A stretch of 64,000 nt of DNA from Janibacter melonis (GCF_020567375.1 NZ_JAJBZM010000003.1:247449-311448); one strand, 5' to 3'; shown: positions 28,419-39,313, counted from the stretch's first letter. Notes: generated by a model not told the origin, from the letters alone. Program-made: numbers and translations.

Positions 28419-29135
28419 GTGGCTTCTTCGACAACGCACGCGCCGGCGCAGCGGGGGGTGACTCGCTCCACCATCGGCCTGAAGATCATGATGGCGGTCT
28501 CGGGGATCGTCTTCGTGCTGTACGTCCTCCTGCACATGTACGGCAACCTCAAGGTGCTCGCCGGGCAGCAGGCCTTCGACGAGTACGCGCACCACCTGCG
28601 CACCTTCGGCGAGCCGATGCTCCCCTACGGCGGTCTGCTGTGGCTCGTGCGCGTCGTGCTGATCGTCGCCCTCGTCGCCCACGCCTACTCCGCCTTCGCG
28701 CTGTGGAAGCGCGCGAGCGCCGCGCGACCGCAGCGCTACGCGGTGCGAAAGGCCGTCAGCTCCTCGCTGGCCAGCCGCACGATGCGCTGGGGTGGGGTGG
28801 CGCTGCTGCTCTTCGTCGTCTTCCACCTCATCCACTTCACGCTCGTCAAGCCGAACTTCAACAGCTCGGCCGACGCGGCGGCGATCAAGGACAGCCCCTT
28901 CGTCATGGTGTCCGCGAGCTTCTCGCTGCTGTGGGTCGTCGCGATCTACACGCTGGCGATGATCGCGCTCGGGATGCACCTCTTCCACGGCGTGTGGAGC
29001 GCCCAGCAGACCCTCGGCCTCACGAGCAGCGTCGCGGCGCGGGCCCGGGCCAAGACGATCGCCGCCGTGCTGGCCGCGCTCGTCGTCGTCGGGTTCCTCA
29101 TCCCGCCCTTCTACCTCTACTTCACGAACCTCTGA
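28419..29135 (+). CDS. sdhC: Succinate dehydrogenase cytochrome b subunit
   Basis: The membrane anchor of succinate dehydrogenase/fumarate reductase, 238 residues from the GTG at 28419; another GTG at 28386 is possible but falls in the promoter palindrome. Five hydrophobic segments occur near residues 25-45, 70-95, 120-140, 160-185 and 205-228. His in [28 protein letters not shown] and GMHLFHGVW are candidate axial heme ligands, as in the single-subunit diheme anchors. No sdhD follows, which is consistent with this type. The complex links the citric acid cycle to menaquinone. Confidence 0.9.
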   Translation: MASSTTHAPAQRGVTRSTIGLKIMMAVSGIVFVLYVLLHMYGNLKVLAGQQAFDEYAHHLRTFGEPMLPYGGLLWLVRVVLIVALVAHAYSAFALWKRASAARPQRYAVRKAVSSSLASRTMRWGGVALLLFVVFHLIHFTLVKPNFNSSADAAAIKDSPFVMVSASFSLLWVVAIYTLAMIALGMHLFHGVWSAQQTLGLTSSVAARARAKTIAAVLAALVVVGFLIPPFYLYFTNL

Positions 29136-29157
29136 CCGGGGGAGAGACCCACACACC

Positions 29158-31164
29158 ATGACTGACCTCATCGACGGCCTGTACCGCACCGGCGAGCCCA
29201 TCGCCGACACGAAGGCCCCCGACGGTCCCATCGAGACCCGCTGGGAGCGTCACCAGTTCAGCAACAAGCTCGTCAACCCGGCCAACCGCCGCAAGCTCTC
29301 CGTCATCATCGTCGGCACCGGTCTGGCCGGCGCGTCCGCCGGGGCGACCCTCGGCGAGGCCGGCTACCACGTGAAGTCCTTCTGCTACCAGGACTCCCCG
29401 CGCCGTGCGCACTCGATCGCGGCCCAGGGCGGGATCAACGCGGCGAAGAACTACAAGGGCGACGGCGACTCCGTCTACCGGCTCTTCTACGACACGGTCA
29501 AGGGCGGTGACTACCGCGCCCGCGAGAACAACGTCTACCGCCTGGCCGAGGTCAGCCCGAACATCATCGACCAGTGCGTCGCCCAGGGTGTCCCCTTCGC
29601 CCGCGAGTACGGCGGCCTGCTCGACAACCGCTCCTTCGGCGGCGTCCAGGTCTCCCGCACCTTCTACGCCCGCGGCCAGACCGGTCAGCAGCTGCTCATC
29701 GGGGCCTACCAGGCCCTCGAGCGCCAGATCGCCAAGGGCACCGTGGAGATGTACAACCGCCACGAGATGCTCGAGCTCGTCGTCGTCGACGGCAAGGCCC
29801 GCGGCATCATCGCGCGCGACATGGTCACCGGCGAGATCGAGACCCACCTCGCCGACGCGGTCGTCCTCGCCAGCGGCGGCTACGGCAACGTCTTCTACCT
29901 CTCGACCAACGCGATGGGCTCCAACGTCACCGCCGCGTGGCGAGCCCACCGCAAGGGCGCCCACATGGCCAACCCCTGCTACACGCAGATCCACCCGACG
30001 TGCATCCCGCAGCACGGCACGAAGCAGTCGAAGCTGACCCTCATGTCGGAGTCGCTGCGCAACGACGGCCGGATCTGGGTGCCCAAGGACGCGGCGGACT
30101 GCGACAAGGACCCCCGCGACATCCCCGAGGAGGACCGCGACTACTACCTCGAGCGGATCTACCCCTCCTTCGGCAACCTCGTGCCCCGTGACATCGCCTC
30201 GCGCCAGGCCAAGAACATGTGCGACGAGGGTCGGGGCGTCGGCCCGTCGGTCACCGAGGTCGGCCCCGACGGCGAGGAGCGCGAGGTCCGCCGCGGCGTC
30301 TACCTCGACTTCGCCGAGGCCATCTCGCGGCTGGGCCGTGACGCGGTCGAGAGCAAGTACGGCAACCTCTTCGACATGTACGCCCGGATCACCGGCGAGG
30401 ACCCGTATGAGACCCCGATGCGGATCTACCCGGCCGTCCACTACGTCATGGGCGGGCTGTGGGTCGACTACGACCTCGAGTCGACGATCCCCGGTCTCTT
30501 CGTCACCGGCGAGGCCAACTTCTCCGACCACGGTGCGAACCGTCTCGGCGCCTCCGCGCTCATGCAGGGGCTGGCCGACGGCTACTTCGTCCTGCCGAAC
30601 ACCATCCGCAACTACCTCGCCGACGGGCCCTACCAGCCGATCACCGAGGACTCCCCGGAGGTCGTCGAGGCCCGGGCCGACGTCGAGCGACGCATCCAGC
30701 ACTTCCTCAGCTGCGACGGCGAGCGCACCGTGGACTCGATCCACCGCGAGCTCGGCGCGATCATGTGGGAGTACTGCGGCATGGAGCGCACGGAGGAGGG
30801 CCTGAAGAAGGCGATCGGCCTCATCCGGGACCTCAAGCACCAGTTCTGGACCAACGTCAAGGTCCTGGGCACCAACGAGCAGCTCAACCAGAGCCTCGAG
30901 AAGGCCGGCCGCGTGGCCGACTTCCTCGAGCTCGGCGAGCTCATGTGCATCGACGCGCTGCACCGCCGCGAGTCCTGCGGCGGTCACTTCCGCGCCGAGT
31001 CGCAGACGGAGGACGGCGAGGCCCTGCGTCACGACGACGAGTACGCCTACGTGGCGGCGTGGGAGTACGCCACCCGGGGCGACGACACCGATCTCGAGCC
31101 GGTCCTGCACAAGGAGGACCTCGTCTACGAGTTCATCGAGATGAAGCAGCGGAGCTACAAGTAA
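29158..31164 (+). CDS. sdhA: Succinate dehydrogenase/fumarate reductase flavoprotein subunit
   Basis: The catalytic FAD subunit, 668 residues. FAD-binding starts at [21 protein letters not shown]. The His for covalent FAD is in [17 protein letters not shown], and active-site segments include [18 protein letters not shown] and [11 protein letters not shown], followed by [20 protein letters not shown]. The length above 600 and the long N-terminal arm match the actinobacterial/Bacteroidetes-type enzyme. A ribosome site (GGGGGAGA) precedes the ATG, 22 bases after sdhC. The stop overlaps the sdhB start (TAATG). Confidence 0.96.
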   Translation: MTDLIDGLYRTGEPIADTKAPDGPIETRWERHQFSNKLVNPANRRKLSVIIVGTGLAGASAGATLGEAGYHVKSFCYQDSPRRAHSIAAQGGINAAKNYKGDGDSVYRLFYDTVKGGDYRARENNVYRLAEVSPNIIDQCVAQGVPFAREYGGLLDNRSFGGVQVSRTFYARGQTGQQLLIGAYQALERQIAKGTVEMYNRHEMLELVVVDGKARGIIARDMVTGEIETHLADAVVLASGGYGNVFYLSTNAMGSNVTAAWRAHRKGAHMANPCYTQIHPTCIPQHGTKQSKLTLMSESLRNDGRIWVPKDAADCDKDPRDIPEEDRDYYLERIYPSFGNLVPRDIASRQAKNMCDEGRGVGPSVTEVGPDGEEREVRRGVYLDFAEAISRLGRDAVESKYGNLFDMYARITGEDPYETPMRIYPAVHYVMGGLWVDYDLESTIPGLFVTGEANFSDHGANRLGASALMQGLADGYFVLPNTIRNYLADGPYQPITEDSPEVVEARADVERRIQHFLSCDGERTVDSIHRELGAIMWEYCGMERTEEGLKKAIGLIRDLKHQFWTNVKVLGTNEQLNQSLEKAGRVADFLELGELMCIDALHRRESCGGHFRAESQTEDGEALRHDDEYAYVAAWEYATRGDDTDLEPVLHKEDLVYEFIEMKQRSYK

Positions 31165-31907
31165 TGCGACTGACACTGAAGATCTGGCGCCAGGCCGGCC
31201 CGCAGGACAAGGGCGGCTTCGAGACCTACACGGTCGACGAGATCTCCGAGGACATGAGCTTCCTCGAGATGCTCGACGAGCTCAACGAGCAGCTGCAGGA
31301 CGCCGGTCAGGAGCCGGTGGCCTTCGACAGCGACTGCCGTGAGGGCATCTGCGGCATGTGCGGCCTGATGATCTCGGGCCAGGCGCACGGGCCGGAGGTC
31401 ACGACGACCTGCCAGCTGCACATGCGCAGCTTCAGCGACGGCGAGGAGATCACCGTCGAGCCGTGGCGGGCCTCGGCCTTCCCGGTGATCCGCGACCTCG
31501 TCGTCGACCGCGGGGCCTTCGACCGCATCATCCAGGCCGGCGGCTTCATCTCCGTCGACACCGGCGCGGCTCCCGACGCCGCCGCGACCCAGGTCCCGAA
31601 GGTCCAGGCCGACCGGGCCTTCGACTCCGCGACCTGCATCGGCTGCGGCGCCTGCGTCGCCGCCTGCCCCAACGCGTCGGGGATGCTCTTCCTCGGCTCG
31701 AAGATCACCCACCTCGGCGAGCTGCCGCAGGGCCAGGCCGAGCGCAGCGCGCGCGTCGTCGACATGGTCGCCCAGCACGACCGCGAGGGCTTCGGCGGGT
31801 GCACGAACATCGGCGAGTGCGCGGCCTCCTGCCCCAAGGAGATCCCGCTCGACGTCATCTCGCAGCTCAACAAGGACCTGCGGGTCGCGTCGCGCGCGCG
31901 TCGCTGA
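31164..31907 (+). CDS. sdhB: Succinate dehydrogenase iron-sulfur subunit
   Basis: The electron-transfer subunit between flavin and quinone, 247 residues. The [2Fe-2S] ligands are in [14 protein letters not shown] and the following TCQLHM. The two C-terminal ferredoxin-like groups are [16 protein letters not shown] and [16 protein letters not shown], which hold the [4Fe-4S] and [3Fe-4S] clusters. The short N terminus ([10 protein letters not shown]) and the order C-A-B are typical of this branch. The start is coupled to the sdhA stop. Confidence 0.96.
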   Translation: MRLTLKIWRQAGPQDKGGFETYTVDEISEDMSFLEMLDELNEQLQDAGQEPVAFDSDCREGICGMCGLMISGQAHGPEVTTTCQLHMRSFSDGEEITVEPWRASAFPVIRDLVVDRGAFDRIIQAGGFISVDTGAAPDAAATQVPKVQADRAFDSATCIGCGACVAACPNASGMLFLGSKITHLGELPQGQAERSARVVDMVAQHDREGFGGCTNIGECAASCPKEIPLDVISQLNKDLRVASRARR

Positions 31908-31912
31908 CGACG

Positions 31913-32755
31913 ATGAGCCGACGCACGGTGGTGGTGCTCGCTGCGGCGGGCGTCACCACCGTCGTGCTCTCCGCGTGCTCCGTCCTCGGCGGCGGGGGCC
32001 CCCAGGCCGAGCCGACCTACGTCGCCCCGTCGACGACGACGACGGCCCCGAGCGCGGACACGGCGCCGGTCGGCCAGCAGCCCGCGACCCTGCCCCTGGC
32101 CAGCCAGGTCCTCGAGAGCGCGAAGAGCAACGCCCAGGAGGGAGGGGCGAGGTCGGTGACGATCTCCGCCGTCTACCCTCTCGCGGAGGACCTCGGCGTC
32201 GAGGGACCGATGACGGTCCGCAGCAGCGGGAGCACGGGCGGCAACAGGAGCGAGCTGACGATCTCGATGCCCGACGGCTCCTCGCTCGAGCAGCGCGACC
32301 TCGGCAACGGCGAGCTCTACCTGCGCCTCGAGGACGGCGACGTCCGCAAGCCCTTCGACATCGACCTGCAGTCGCAGCTCGTGCGCAACGAGGGCCGGTG
32401 GGTGCGGACGTACAGCCAGAAGCGATACGTCGAGGCGTACACCCCGAACCGCGTCATCCGGGACAGCTTCCTCGCCGGCGAGCTCGAGAAGCAGGACATG
32501 CGCTACGCCATCCTCGACCAGCGCGAGCTCGACGGCGAGCAGGTGTACGGCGTGCTCGTCCGCCCGGCGACCGACGAGACCAAGGACGTCGTCCGCACGG
32601 TGTGGGTGACGAAGGACGCCCCCTACCGCTTCCTGCGCTACGAGACCGGAGACGTGCAGACGCGTACGAGCATCGCCTTCTCGAAGTGGGGCACGACCCC
32701 GCTGCCCTCGCAGCGTCCCAAGGGCGCCAAGAAGGTCGACTTCTCCGACCTGTGA
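31913..32755 (+). CDS. Lipoprotein, LppX/LprG-like
   Basis: A 280-residue lipoprotein with a short signal and lipobox VLSAC (Cys22), followed by a Gly/Pro/Thr spacer. The mature part has alternating beta strands (RSVTISAVYPLA, RSELTISMPDGSSLEQR, GELYLRLEDGDV, VWVTKDAPYRFLRYE), in the style of LppX/LprG lipid-carrier half-barrels of mycobacteria. The resemblance is by layout only. It follows sdhB by five bases and may share its transcript. No partner transporter is adjacent. Confidence 0.65.
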   Translation: MSRRTVVVLAAAGVTTVVLSACSVLGGGGPQAEPTYVAPSTTTTAPSADTAPVGQQPATLPLASQVLESAKSNAQEGGARSVTISAVYPLAEDLGVEGPMTVRSSGSTGGNRSELTISMPDGSSLEQRDLGNGELYLRLEDGDVRKPFDIDLQSQLVRNEGRWVRTYSQKRYVEAYTPNRVIRDSFLAGELEKQDMRYAILDQRELDGEQVYGVLVRPATDETKDVVRTVWVTKDAPYRFLRYETGDVQTRTSIAFSKWGTTPLPSQRPKGAKKVDFSDL

Positions 32756-32859
32756 GATCCCGACCACCCTCAGGGGTGAGTCTGGACAAACCCGGGACGT
32801 GGGGCGAGAGGTCCACGTATCGTCACGAGGTCGAGCACCTGAGGCAGGAGGGCGGCCCC

Positions 32860-33486
32860 GTGACCCCGACAGACATCTCCTCCGCGCGCCGCGCGGCGCT
32901 GTCACCGCGCATGCGCGAGATCGTCGACGCCGGGATCGAGGTCACCGCGCGCGGTGGTCTGCGCGGCCTGACGCACCGAGCCGTCGACGCGGAGGCGGGC
33001 CTGCCACCGGGCAGTACGTCGAGCTACCTGCGCACCCGGCTCGCCCTCACCGTGGCGGTCACCGAGCGGGTCATGGCGATCTTCGACGAGAGCGTCACCG
33101 GCCTGGCCCACCGTCTCGACGCGCGTCCTCTCACCGACGAGCAGGTCGTCGGCGAGGTCATCGAGCTCTTCGCCAGCTGGCTGGCCCATCCCGCGCTCCT
33201 TCTCGCCCGCCAGGAGCTCGCCGCCGAGGCCAACCGGCACCCCGAGGTAGCCCGAGTCGTGTGCCCGGCGCGGGACACGACCGAAGAGCTCATCGCCGTC
33301 ATGCTCGAGCGGCTCGGCGCCCCGCAGCCCGAGGTCCGCGCGCGGGCCGTCCTGGCCGCGGGCGAAGGGGTGCTCAGCGCGGCGATGTCCTACCCCGAGG
33401 ACATCCGCGGCGACTACGCCCGCACCGTCATGCGCACGATCGTCGAGGCCTTCGCGACGACCGAGCGCTCGCTGCGCGCGGTCTGA
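32860..33486 (+). CDS. TetR family regulator
   Basis: A 208-residue one-component repressor. The GTG at 32860 has an AGGAG ribosome site nine bases ahead. The HTH is near residues 25-60 (GIEVTARGGLRGLTHRAVDAEAGLPPGSTSSYLRTR), a TetR type with the early conserved GLRGLTHRAV. The C-terminal ligand domain has FASWLAHPALLLARQELAAE and the YPEDIRGDYA loop. Its stop converges on the DUF4126 gene with 15 bases between. The control target is unknown; no paired transporter is adjacent. Confidence 0.88.
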   Translation: MTPTDISSARRAALSPRMREIVDAGIEVTARGGLRGLTHRAVDAEAGLPPGSTSSYLRTRLALTVAVTERVMAIFDESVTGLAHRLDARPLTDEQVVGEVIELFASWLAHPALLLARQELAAEANRHPEVARVVCPARDTTEELIAVMLERLGAPQPEVRARAVLAAGEGVLSAAMSYPEDIRGDYARTVMRTIVEAFATTERSLRAV

Positions 33487-33501
33487 GCCGCCCCCCTTCG
33501 C

Positions 33502-34101
33502 CTAGACGGCCACCCGCCGCCCGGCCCGCCGGCGGCGCAGCCGCAGCCAGGCCCGGGCGACCCACCAGACCATCACGGCGAGCACGACGAGCACGACGAC
33601 GACGAGCACCGGCGCGAAGACCGCGAGCAGGCTCACGGTGATCGCGGCGCCGTCCTCGGCGGTCGAGACCACCGGGGCTCCCAGGCCCGCGGTGCCGGCG
33701 TTGACGACGGGGCGGGCGGCCGCCTTCGTGCCGTGCACGACGGCGGCGACGACGATGCCCAGGACGACGCCGACCCAGGGGTTCTCCTGCATGAAGGCCG
33801 AGCCGTCGAGATCCTGGGCGCTCGCGGCCGCGGCACCCATGAGCCCGCCCATCCCGGGGCGGATGGCGGTCTGGACGGCGTCGTTGAGCGAGTCCACCGC
33901 AGGGATCTTGTCGAGTGTCATCTCGGTGAGCAGGAGCACCGCGCCGATGCCGATCGCCCACCACGACTGCATCCACTCCCAGCCCGCCGGGAGGGCGACG
34001 ACGTCGGTGAAGCGCGCGAGCAGGGCCATGACGAGGAAGGGGACGTAGGCGTTGAGCCCGGCGGCCGCGGACAGCCCCATGCCGGTGAGAGCAGCGATCA
34101 C
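33502..34101 (-). CDS. DUF4126 membrane protein
   Basis: A 199-residue membrane protein with four or five hydrophobic segments. The family block [20 protein letters not shown] opens it, followed by [42 protein letters not shown], the strongly conserved DKIP motif. The C terminus ends in a charged arginine-rich tail. The start is a GTG. The function is unknown. It diverges from metG across a 109-base gap that contains the metG promoter. Confidence 0.85.
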   Translation of the reverse strand: MIAALTGMGLSAAAGLNAYVPFLVMALLARFTDVVALPAGWEWMQSWWAIGIGAVLLLTEMTLDKIPAVDSLNDAVQTAIRPGMGGLMGAAAASAQDLDGSAFMQENPWVGVVLGIVVAAVVHGTKAAARPVVNAGTAGLGAPVVSTAEDGAAITVSLLAVFAPVLVVVVLVVLAVMVWWVARAWLRLRRRRAGRRVAV

Positions 34102-34210
34102 GAGGTCACCTCGAGGTCGGGCGGCACCGGTGCGGTCCCGCGTCTGGTGCCAGAACGCTACGCGCAGACGGCGTCATCCCGGGGGAGGGGCGCCGCCTAG
34201 GATTGCCGTC

Positions 34211-36025
34211 ATGAAGGTCCTCTCCGCTGTCGCCTGGCCCTACGCGAACGGCCCCCGGCACCTCGGCCACGTCGCCGGTTTCGCCGTCCCGTCCGACGTC
34301 TTCAGCAGGTACATGCGCATGGCGGGGCACGACGTGCTCATGGTGAGCGGCTCCGACGAGCACGGCACCCCGATCCTCGTCCTCGCCGACAAGGAGGGCA
34401 CGACGGCCCGCGACCTCGTCGACCGCAACCACGCGATCATCGCCGGCGAGCTCACCGACCTCGGCTGCTCCTACGACCTGTACACCCGCACGACGACGGC
34501 CAACCACACGGCGGTCGCCCAGGAGCTCTTCGAGCGCTGCTGGGAGAACGGCTACATGGTCGAGCAGACCCAGAAGGGGGCGATCTCGCCGTCGACCGGG
34601 CGCACCCTGCCCGACCGCTACATCGAGGGCACCTGCCCGATCTGCGGCTACGAGGACGCCCGCGGCGACCAGTGCGACAACTGCGGCAACCAGCTCGAGC
34701 CCGAGGACCTCATCTCGCCGCGCAGCAAGATCGACGGCGAGACCCCGCAGTTCGTCGAGACGCAGCACTTCTTCCTCGACCTCCCCGCGCTCGCCGACTC
34801 CCTGCGGGCCTGGCTCGAGGAGCGCGAGGCGTCGGGCACGTGGCGCCCGAACGTCATCAAGTTCAGCCTCAACATCCTCGAGGACATCCGTCCGCGCGCG
34901 ATGACCCGCGACATCGACTGGGGCATCCCGGTGCCGCTCGACGGCTGGCGCGACAACCCGAGCAAGCGGCTCTACGTGTGGTTCGACGCGGTCGTCGGCT
35001 ACCTCTCGGCGTCGGTGGAGTGGGCGCGCCGCATCGGCGAGCCCGAGCGGTGGCGCGAGTGGTGGGTCGACGGCGCCGTCCCCGACGCCCAGGAGTCGTA
35101 CTACTTCATGGGCAAGGACAACATCACCTTCCACTCCCAGATCTGGCCCGCCGAGCTCCTCGCGTACGCCGGCCGGGGGACGAAGGGGGGAGAGCCCGGC
35201 GACTTCGGCGTGCTCAACCTGCCGACGGAGGTCGTCTCGAGCGAGTACCTGACGATGGAGGGCAAGCAGTTCTCCACCTCGCGCGGGTACGTCATCTACA
35301 TCCGCGACGTCCTCGAGAAGTACGGCCCGGACGCGATCCGGTACTACATCTGCGCGGCCGGCCCGGAGAGCCAGGACGCGAACTTCACCTGGGCCGACTT
35401 CGTCCAGCGCAACAACTCCGAGCTCGTCGCCGGCTGGGGCAACCTCGTCAACCGCACCGCGTCGATGATCGCCAAGAGCTTCGGCGAGATCCCTGCGCCG
35501 GGCACCCTCGAGCCGGTCGACGAGGCGATCCGCGAGCGCACGCTCGCCGCCTTCGACGAGGTCGGCTCGCTGCTCGAGCGCCAGCGGATCAAGGCCGCGG
35601 TCGCCGCCGCGATGCGCGCCGTCGGCGAGGTCAACAAGTACGTCACGGACACCGAGCCCTTCCGGCTCAAGGGCGAGGACCAGCGCGAGCGGCTCGCGAC
35701 GGTGCTGCACACGCTCGTGCAGTGCGTGAGCGACCTCAACACGATGCTCGCGCCGGTCCTGCCGCACTCGTCGAACGTCGTCCACGGCGTCATCGGCGGC
35801 GAGGGCGCCTTCATGCCGATGCCCGAGCTGCGCGAGGTCACGGGTCTCGACGCCGGCGACGAGGGTCGCACCTACCCGGTGATCACGGGTGAGTACAGCT
35901 CGACCCCCGCGTGGGGGTCCCGGCCGGTGCGCGTGGGAGCCCCGGTCGCCAAGCCGACCCCGGTCTTCACCAAGCTCGACGAGTCGGTGGTCAGCGAGGA
36001 GCTCGCCGAGGTCGAGGGCGCCTGA
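34211..36025 (+). CDS. metG: Methionyl-tRNA synthetase
   Basis: Charges tRNA-Met. It has 604 residues from the ATG at 34211. The HIGH signature is HLGHVAG, and the zinc knuckle is [18 protein letters not shown] near residues 140-160. The KMSKS loop takes the form KQFSTSRG, common in this class. The catalytic core is [13 protein letters not shown] and the anticodon-binding helix bundle follows. There is no C-terminal tRNA-binding OB domain, so it is the short form. TAGGAT ends seven bases before the ATG, so it is likely leaderless. It begins the metG-tatD-rpf-rsmA-ispE order shared with Rv1007-Rv1011. Confidence 0.97.
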   Translation: MKVLSAVAWPYANGPRHLGHVAGFAVPSDVFSRYMRMAGHDVLMVSGSDEHGTPILVLADKEGTTARDLVDRNHAIIAGELTDLGCSYDLYTRTTTANHTAVAQELFERCWENGYMVEQTQKGAISPSTGRTLPDRYIEGTCPICGYEDARGDQCDNCGNQLEPEDLISPRSKIDGETPQFVETQHFFLDLPALADSLRAWLEEREASGTWRPNVIKFSLNILEDIRPRAMTRDIDWGIPVPLDGWRDNPSKRLYVWFDAVVGYLSASVEWARRIGEPERWREWWVDGAVPDAQESYYFMGKDNITFHSQIWPAELLAYAGRGTKGGEPGDFGVLNLPTEVVSSEYLTMEGKQFSTSRGYVIYIRDVLEKYGPDAIRYYICAAGPESQDANFTWADFVQRNNSELVAGWGNLVNRTASMIAKSFGEIPAPGTLEPVDEAIRERTLAAFDEVGSLLERQRIKAAVAAAMRAVGEVNKYVTDTEPFRLKGEDQRERLATVLHTLVQCVSDLNTMLAPVLPHSSNVVHGVIGGEGAFMPMPELREVTGLDAGDEGRTYPVITGEYSSTPAWGSRPVRVGAPVAKPTPVFTKLDESVVSEELAEVEGA

Positions 36026-36030
36026 GCCCG

Positions 36031-36903
36031 ATGGCCCCTCACGACCGCTCGCACGGCGAGCCCGCGCCCGTCCCCGACCCGCTCCCGGTGCCCGTCGTCG
36101 ACAACCACACGCACCTCGACATCGTCCGCGACGACCTGCCGGAGCCGCTCGTGGCCGACGGGCACGAGCGCGTCGCCGGGGCGCTCGCGCTCGCGGCGAG
36201 CGTCGGCGTGGACCGCGTCGTGCAGGTGGGGTGCGACCTCGAGAGCGCCCGCTGGACGGTGTCGGTCCTCGACGACCACCCGGCGATGCTCGGCGCCGTC
36301 GCCCTGCACCCCAACGAGGCTCCTCGCCTCGCGGCCCAGGGCGCGCTAGGCGAGGCCCAGGCCGAGATCGAGGCGCTCGCCGCCCACCCCCGCGTCCGGG
36401 CGATCGGCGAGACCGGGCTCGACTACTTCCGCACCGGCGAGGACGGGGTGGCCGCGCAGCACGACTCCTTCCGCTGGCACATCGACCTGGCCAAGCGCAC
36501 CGGCAAGGCCCTGCAGATCCACGACCGCGACAGCCACGACGACGTCCTGCGCATCCTCGCCGAGGAGGGCGCGCCCGAGCGCACCGTCCTGCACTGCTTC
36601 AGCGGTGACGTCGCGATGGCCCGCGAGTGCGCGGAGCGGGGCTACTACCTCTCCGTCGCCGGGACCGTGACCTTCAAGAACGCCCGGGGCCTGCGCGACG
36701 CGGTCGCGATCACCCCGCTCGACCGGCTCCTCGTCGAGACCGACGCGCCTTATCTCACCCCGTCGCCCTACCGCGGGTCGGCCAACGCCAGCTATCTCGT
36801 GCCGCACACCGTGCGGCGGATGGCCGACCTGCTCTCGGTGGACGTCGCGACCCTCTGCGCGACCCTCTCGGACACCTCGGAGACGGTCTACGGACCCTGG
36901 TGA
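36031..36903 (+). CDS. tatD: TatD family DNase
   Basis: A metal-dependent 3'-5' exonuclease of the TIM-barrel amidohydrolase family, 290 residues. The first metal site is DNHTHLDIV, followed by VGCDLESARWTV, the central GETGLDYFR, and late RLLVETDAPYLTPSPYRG with the catalytic Asp. HCFSGDVAMARECAERGYYLSVAG is the usual mid-domain motif. It starts five bases after metG and lies before rpf, as in mycobacteria (Rv1007-1009). The N terminus carries a 25-residue Pro-rich extension. Confidence 0.93.
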   Translation: MAPHDRSHGEPAPVPDPLPVPVVDNHTHLDIVRDDLPEPLVADGHERVAGALALAASVGVDRVVQVGCDLESARWTVSVLDDHPAMLGAVALHPNEAPRLAAQGALGEAQAEIEALAAHPRVRAIGETGLDYFRTGEDGVAAQHDSFRWHIDLAKRTGKALQIHDRDSHDDVLRILAEEGAPERTVLHCFSGDVAMARECAERGYYLSVAGTVTFKNARGLRDAVAITPLDRLLVETDAPYLTPSPYRGSANASYLVPHTVRRMADLLSVDVATLCATLSDTSETVYGPW

Positions 36904-37021
36904 GGTGGCCGTTCGTCGCGCGCCCGTTATCAAAACTTGACCTTCGACCGGCTCGCAGTGCACCGTAGATGACTGATGGCCGGGGCCGGTTCCCCTGACA
37001 GCGCCTCGACCACCGTCGGTC

Positions 37022-37046
37022 CACGCCCGTGCTCAGCACGGGCGTG
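37022..37046 (+). terminator. Strong hairpin in the rpf leader
   Basis: CACGCCCGTGCT and AGCACGGGCGTG are exact complements around one base, lying 118 bases after tatD and 54 bases before the rpf start. It is the only strong stem in this 196-base gap. It could end tatD transcription or act as a 5' control structure for rpf. A TTGACC lies at 36937, but no -10 at the right spacing was found. Confidence 0.55.
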
Positions 37047-37099
37047 CTCGTGCGGGAGGCGCTGCACCGGTGCCCGGGACGCACGACGAAGGATCACTC

Positions 37100-38305
37100 T
37101 TGTCTTCAACCGCGGTTCGCCGTATCACCCAGGCCGGCGTCGTCGGCGCGCTCGTGCTCGGCGTCTCCGGAGTCGCCGTCATGGACAAGTCCGTCGCGCT
37201 CGACGTCGACGGCCAGCAGAGCTCGGCCCACGCCTTCGGCGGCACGGTCGCCGACGTCCTGGACAAGCAGGGCGTCGACCTCGGCGAGCGCGACCAGGTC
37301 ACCCCGTCGCTCGACACCCCCGTCGCGGACGGCCAGGAGATTGTCGTGCGGTACGCCCGCCAGCTGACGATCACCGTCGACGGCGAGAAGAAGACCTACT
37401 GGACGACGGCGAGCACCGTCGGCGAGGCGATGGACCAGCTCGGTCTGCGCGGCGAGGGCGCGATCCTGTCCGCCTCGCGCAGCAAGAGCGTCGGCCGTGA
37501 CGGCCTCGCCTTCTCCATGGCCACCCCGAAGGACGTCACCCTCGTCGTCGGCGGCAAGAAGTCCGCCAAGACGACGACCGGCCAGAACGTCAGCCAGGCG
37601 CTGCGCGGCATGGAGGTCACGGTCGACGGCAACGACCAGATCAAGCCCGGCAAGTGGACCGACGTCACCGACGGCATGACCATCCGCGTCGACAAGGTCG
37701 ACCGCAAGGGCACGAGCCGCACCGTGGCCATCCCCTTCGACACGGTCGTCCAGAAGGACTCCTCGCTCACGGTCGGCACGACGAAGGTGAAGACCGAGGG
37801 CAGCGCCGGGTCGCGCACCAACCGCTACACGGTGACCTACAAGAACGGCAAGCCCGTCTTCACCAAGCGCACGGGCAGCACGGTCACCGCGAACCCCGTC
37901 GACCGCGTCGTGCTCCAGGGCACCAAGCCCAAGCCGCAGCCCAAGCCGGCCCCGGCCCCCGAGTCCGCGCCGGAGCCCTCGGCCCCGAGCACCCCCGCCC
38001 CGAAGCCCTCGACGCCGAGCCCGGCGCCGACGACGACGAAGAGCAGCGGCGCGGGTCTCGACACCTCGAACGCCGCGATGTGGGACCGGATCGCCCAGTG
38101 CGAGTCGACCGGCAACTGGTCGATCAACTCGGGCAACGGCTACTACGGCGGCCTGCAGTTCGACATTCAGACCTGGCTCGGTGCCGGTGGTGGCGACTTC
38201 GCCCAGCGCGCCGACCTCGCCAGCCGCGAGCAGCAGATCACCGTGGCCAACCGCGTCTACGCCGACCGTGGCCTGCAGCCCTGGGGCTGCGCCCACGCGG
38301 CCTGA
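37100..38305 (+). CDS. rpf: Resuscitation-promoting factor, RpfB-like
   Basis: A secreted peptidoglycan-cleaving lytic transglycosylase that revives dormant cells. A TTG start at 37100, six bases after a GAAGGA ribosome site, gives 401 residues; a GTG at 37070 is the alternative. An N-terminal signal or anchor (residues 5-28) is followed by three DUF348 repeats (each TVADVLDKQGVDL-like), then a G5 domain, then a Pro/Lys/Thr linker at about 275-320. The catalytic domain follows (MWDRIAQCESTGNWSINS, with the catalytic Glu), ending in WGCAHAA. It matches Rv1009 in layout. The next gene is rsmA, as in mycobacteria. Confidence 0.95.
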   Translation: MSSTAVRRITQAGVVGALVLGVSGVAVMDKSVALDVDGQQSSAHAFGGTVADVLDKQGVDLGERDQVTPSLDTPVADGQEIVVRYARQLTITVDGEKKTYWTTASTVGEAMDQLGLRGEGAILSASRSKSVGRDGLAFSMATPKDVTLVVGGKKSAKTTTGQNVSQALRGMEVTVDGNDQIKPGKWTDVTDGMTIRVDKVDRKGTSRTVAIPFDTVVQKDSSLTVGTTKVKTEGSAGSRTNRYTVTYKNGKPVFTKRTGSTVTANPVDRVVLQGTKPKPQPKPAPAPESAPEPSAPSTPAPKPSTPSPAPTTTKSSGAGLDTSNAAMWDRIAQCESTGNWSINSGNGYYGGLQFDIQTWLGAGGGDFAQRADLASREQQITVANRVYADRGLQPWGCAHAA

Positions 38306-38321
38306 CCGCAGCACCACCGCA

Positions 38322-38357
38322 GCGACCCCCGTCGACCACCCGGTCGGCGGGGGTCGC
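38322..38357 (+). terminator. Terminator after rpf
   Basis: A 16-base stem with one T-G pair and a four-base loop (arms GCGACCCCCGTCGACC and GGTCGGCGGGGGTCGC) lies 17 bases after the rpf stop. It supports separate transcription of rsmA, which has its own -10-like TAGGGT. Confidence 0.85.
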
Positions 38358-38446
38358 CGCGTCCCCGCCGCCGCTCCGGGCGCGACGCAGCGGCCCTCGG
38401 ACCACGCAGGACGGCCCACGCCCGCGCAGGCCGTAGGGTTCGGGGC

Positions 38447-39313
38447 ATGACCGGCTCGGACGTGCAGCTCCTCGGCGCCGCGGCGATCCGCGAGCTCGCC
38501 GGGCGGCTCGGGGTGGCCCCCACCAAGCAGTGGGGGCAGAACTTCGTCGTCGACGCCAACACCGTGCGCCGCATCGTGCGGGCCGGTGACGTCGGCGCGC
38601 AGGACGTCGTCGTCGAGGTCGGGCCCGGTCTGGGCTCCCTGACCCTCGCCCTGCTCGAGCAGGCGCGCCGGGTCGTCGCCATCGAGATCGACCCCCGCCT
38701 GGCCCGGGCCCTGCCCGAGACCGTCGCGGCGATGGCACCGTCGCGGGCCGACGACCTCGAGGTCGTCCACGGCGACGCCCTGAGGGTCGCCGAGCTGCCC
38801 GGACCGGCGCCGACCGCTCTCGTGGCGAACCTGCCCTACAACGTCTCCGTGCCCGTCGTGCTCCACCTGCTCGCGACCTTCCCGAGCATCGAGCGGGTGC
38901 TCGTCATGGTCCAGCTCGAGGTCGCCGAGCGGCTGGCCGCCCGGCCCGGGTCGCGCACGTACGGCGTGCCGAGCGTCAAGGCCGCCTGGTACGGCGACGT
39001 GCGGCTGGCCGGCACCGTCTCGCGGAGCATCTTCTGGCCGGTGCCCAACGTCGACTCCGGTCTCGTGCGCATCGACCGGCGCGAGCCACCGGCGGTCGAG
39101 GTGAGCCGCGCCGAGGTCTTCGCGTGCGTCGACGCCGCCTTCGCCCAGCGCCGCAAGACCCTGCGCGCGGCACTCAAGGGCTGGGCCGGCTCGGCCGACG
39201 CCGCCGAGGCCGCCCTCGTCGAGGCGGGCATCGACCCCCGGACCCGTGGCGAGCAGCTCGACGTCGAGCAGTTCGCGGCCCTGGCCGCCGCCCGCACTAG
39301 GGTGACCGCATGA
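38447..39313 (+). CDS. rsmA: 16S rRNA dimethyladenosine transferase
   Basis: Dimethylates two adjacent adenosines in helix 45 of 16S rRNA (KsgA). It has 288 residues. The family blocks are [18 protein letters not shown], the SAM loop [30 protein letters not shown] and the catalytic [15 protein letters not shown]. The C-terminal cluster [12 protein letters not shown] is present. TAGGGT ends seven bases before the ATG, so the message is probably leaderless. The stop overlaps the ispE start (ATGA). Confidence 0.96.
   Translation: MTGSDVQLLGAAAIRELAGRLGVAPTKQWGQNFVVDANTVRRIVRAGDVGAQDVVVEVGPGLGSLTLALLEQARRVVAIEIDPRLARALPETVAAMAPSRADDLEVVHGDALRVAELPGPAPTALVANLPYNVSVPVVLHLLATFPSIERVLVMVQLEVAERLAARPGSRTYGVPSVKAAWYGDVRLAGTVSRSIFWPVPNVDSGLVRIDRREPPAVEVSRAEVFACVDAAFAQRRKTLRAALKGWAGSADAAEAALVEAGIDPRTRGEQLDVEQFAALAAARTRVTA

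Noticed and set aside
34102-34210. SAM or T-box-type leader before metG
   Set aside because: The gap is 109 bases with no stem set, and the promoter appears to start at the ATG (leaderless).
36904-37099. Cyclic di-AMP (ydaO-type) riboswitch upstream of rpf
   Set aside because: Such riboswitches do precede some actinobacterial rpf genes, but I could not find the conserved core motifs. Only a simple hairpin is supported.
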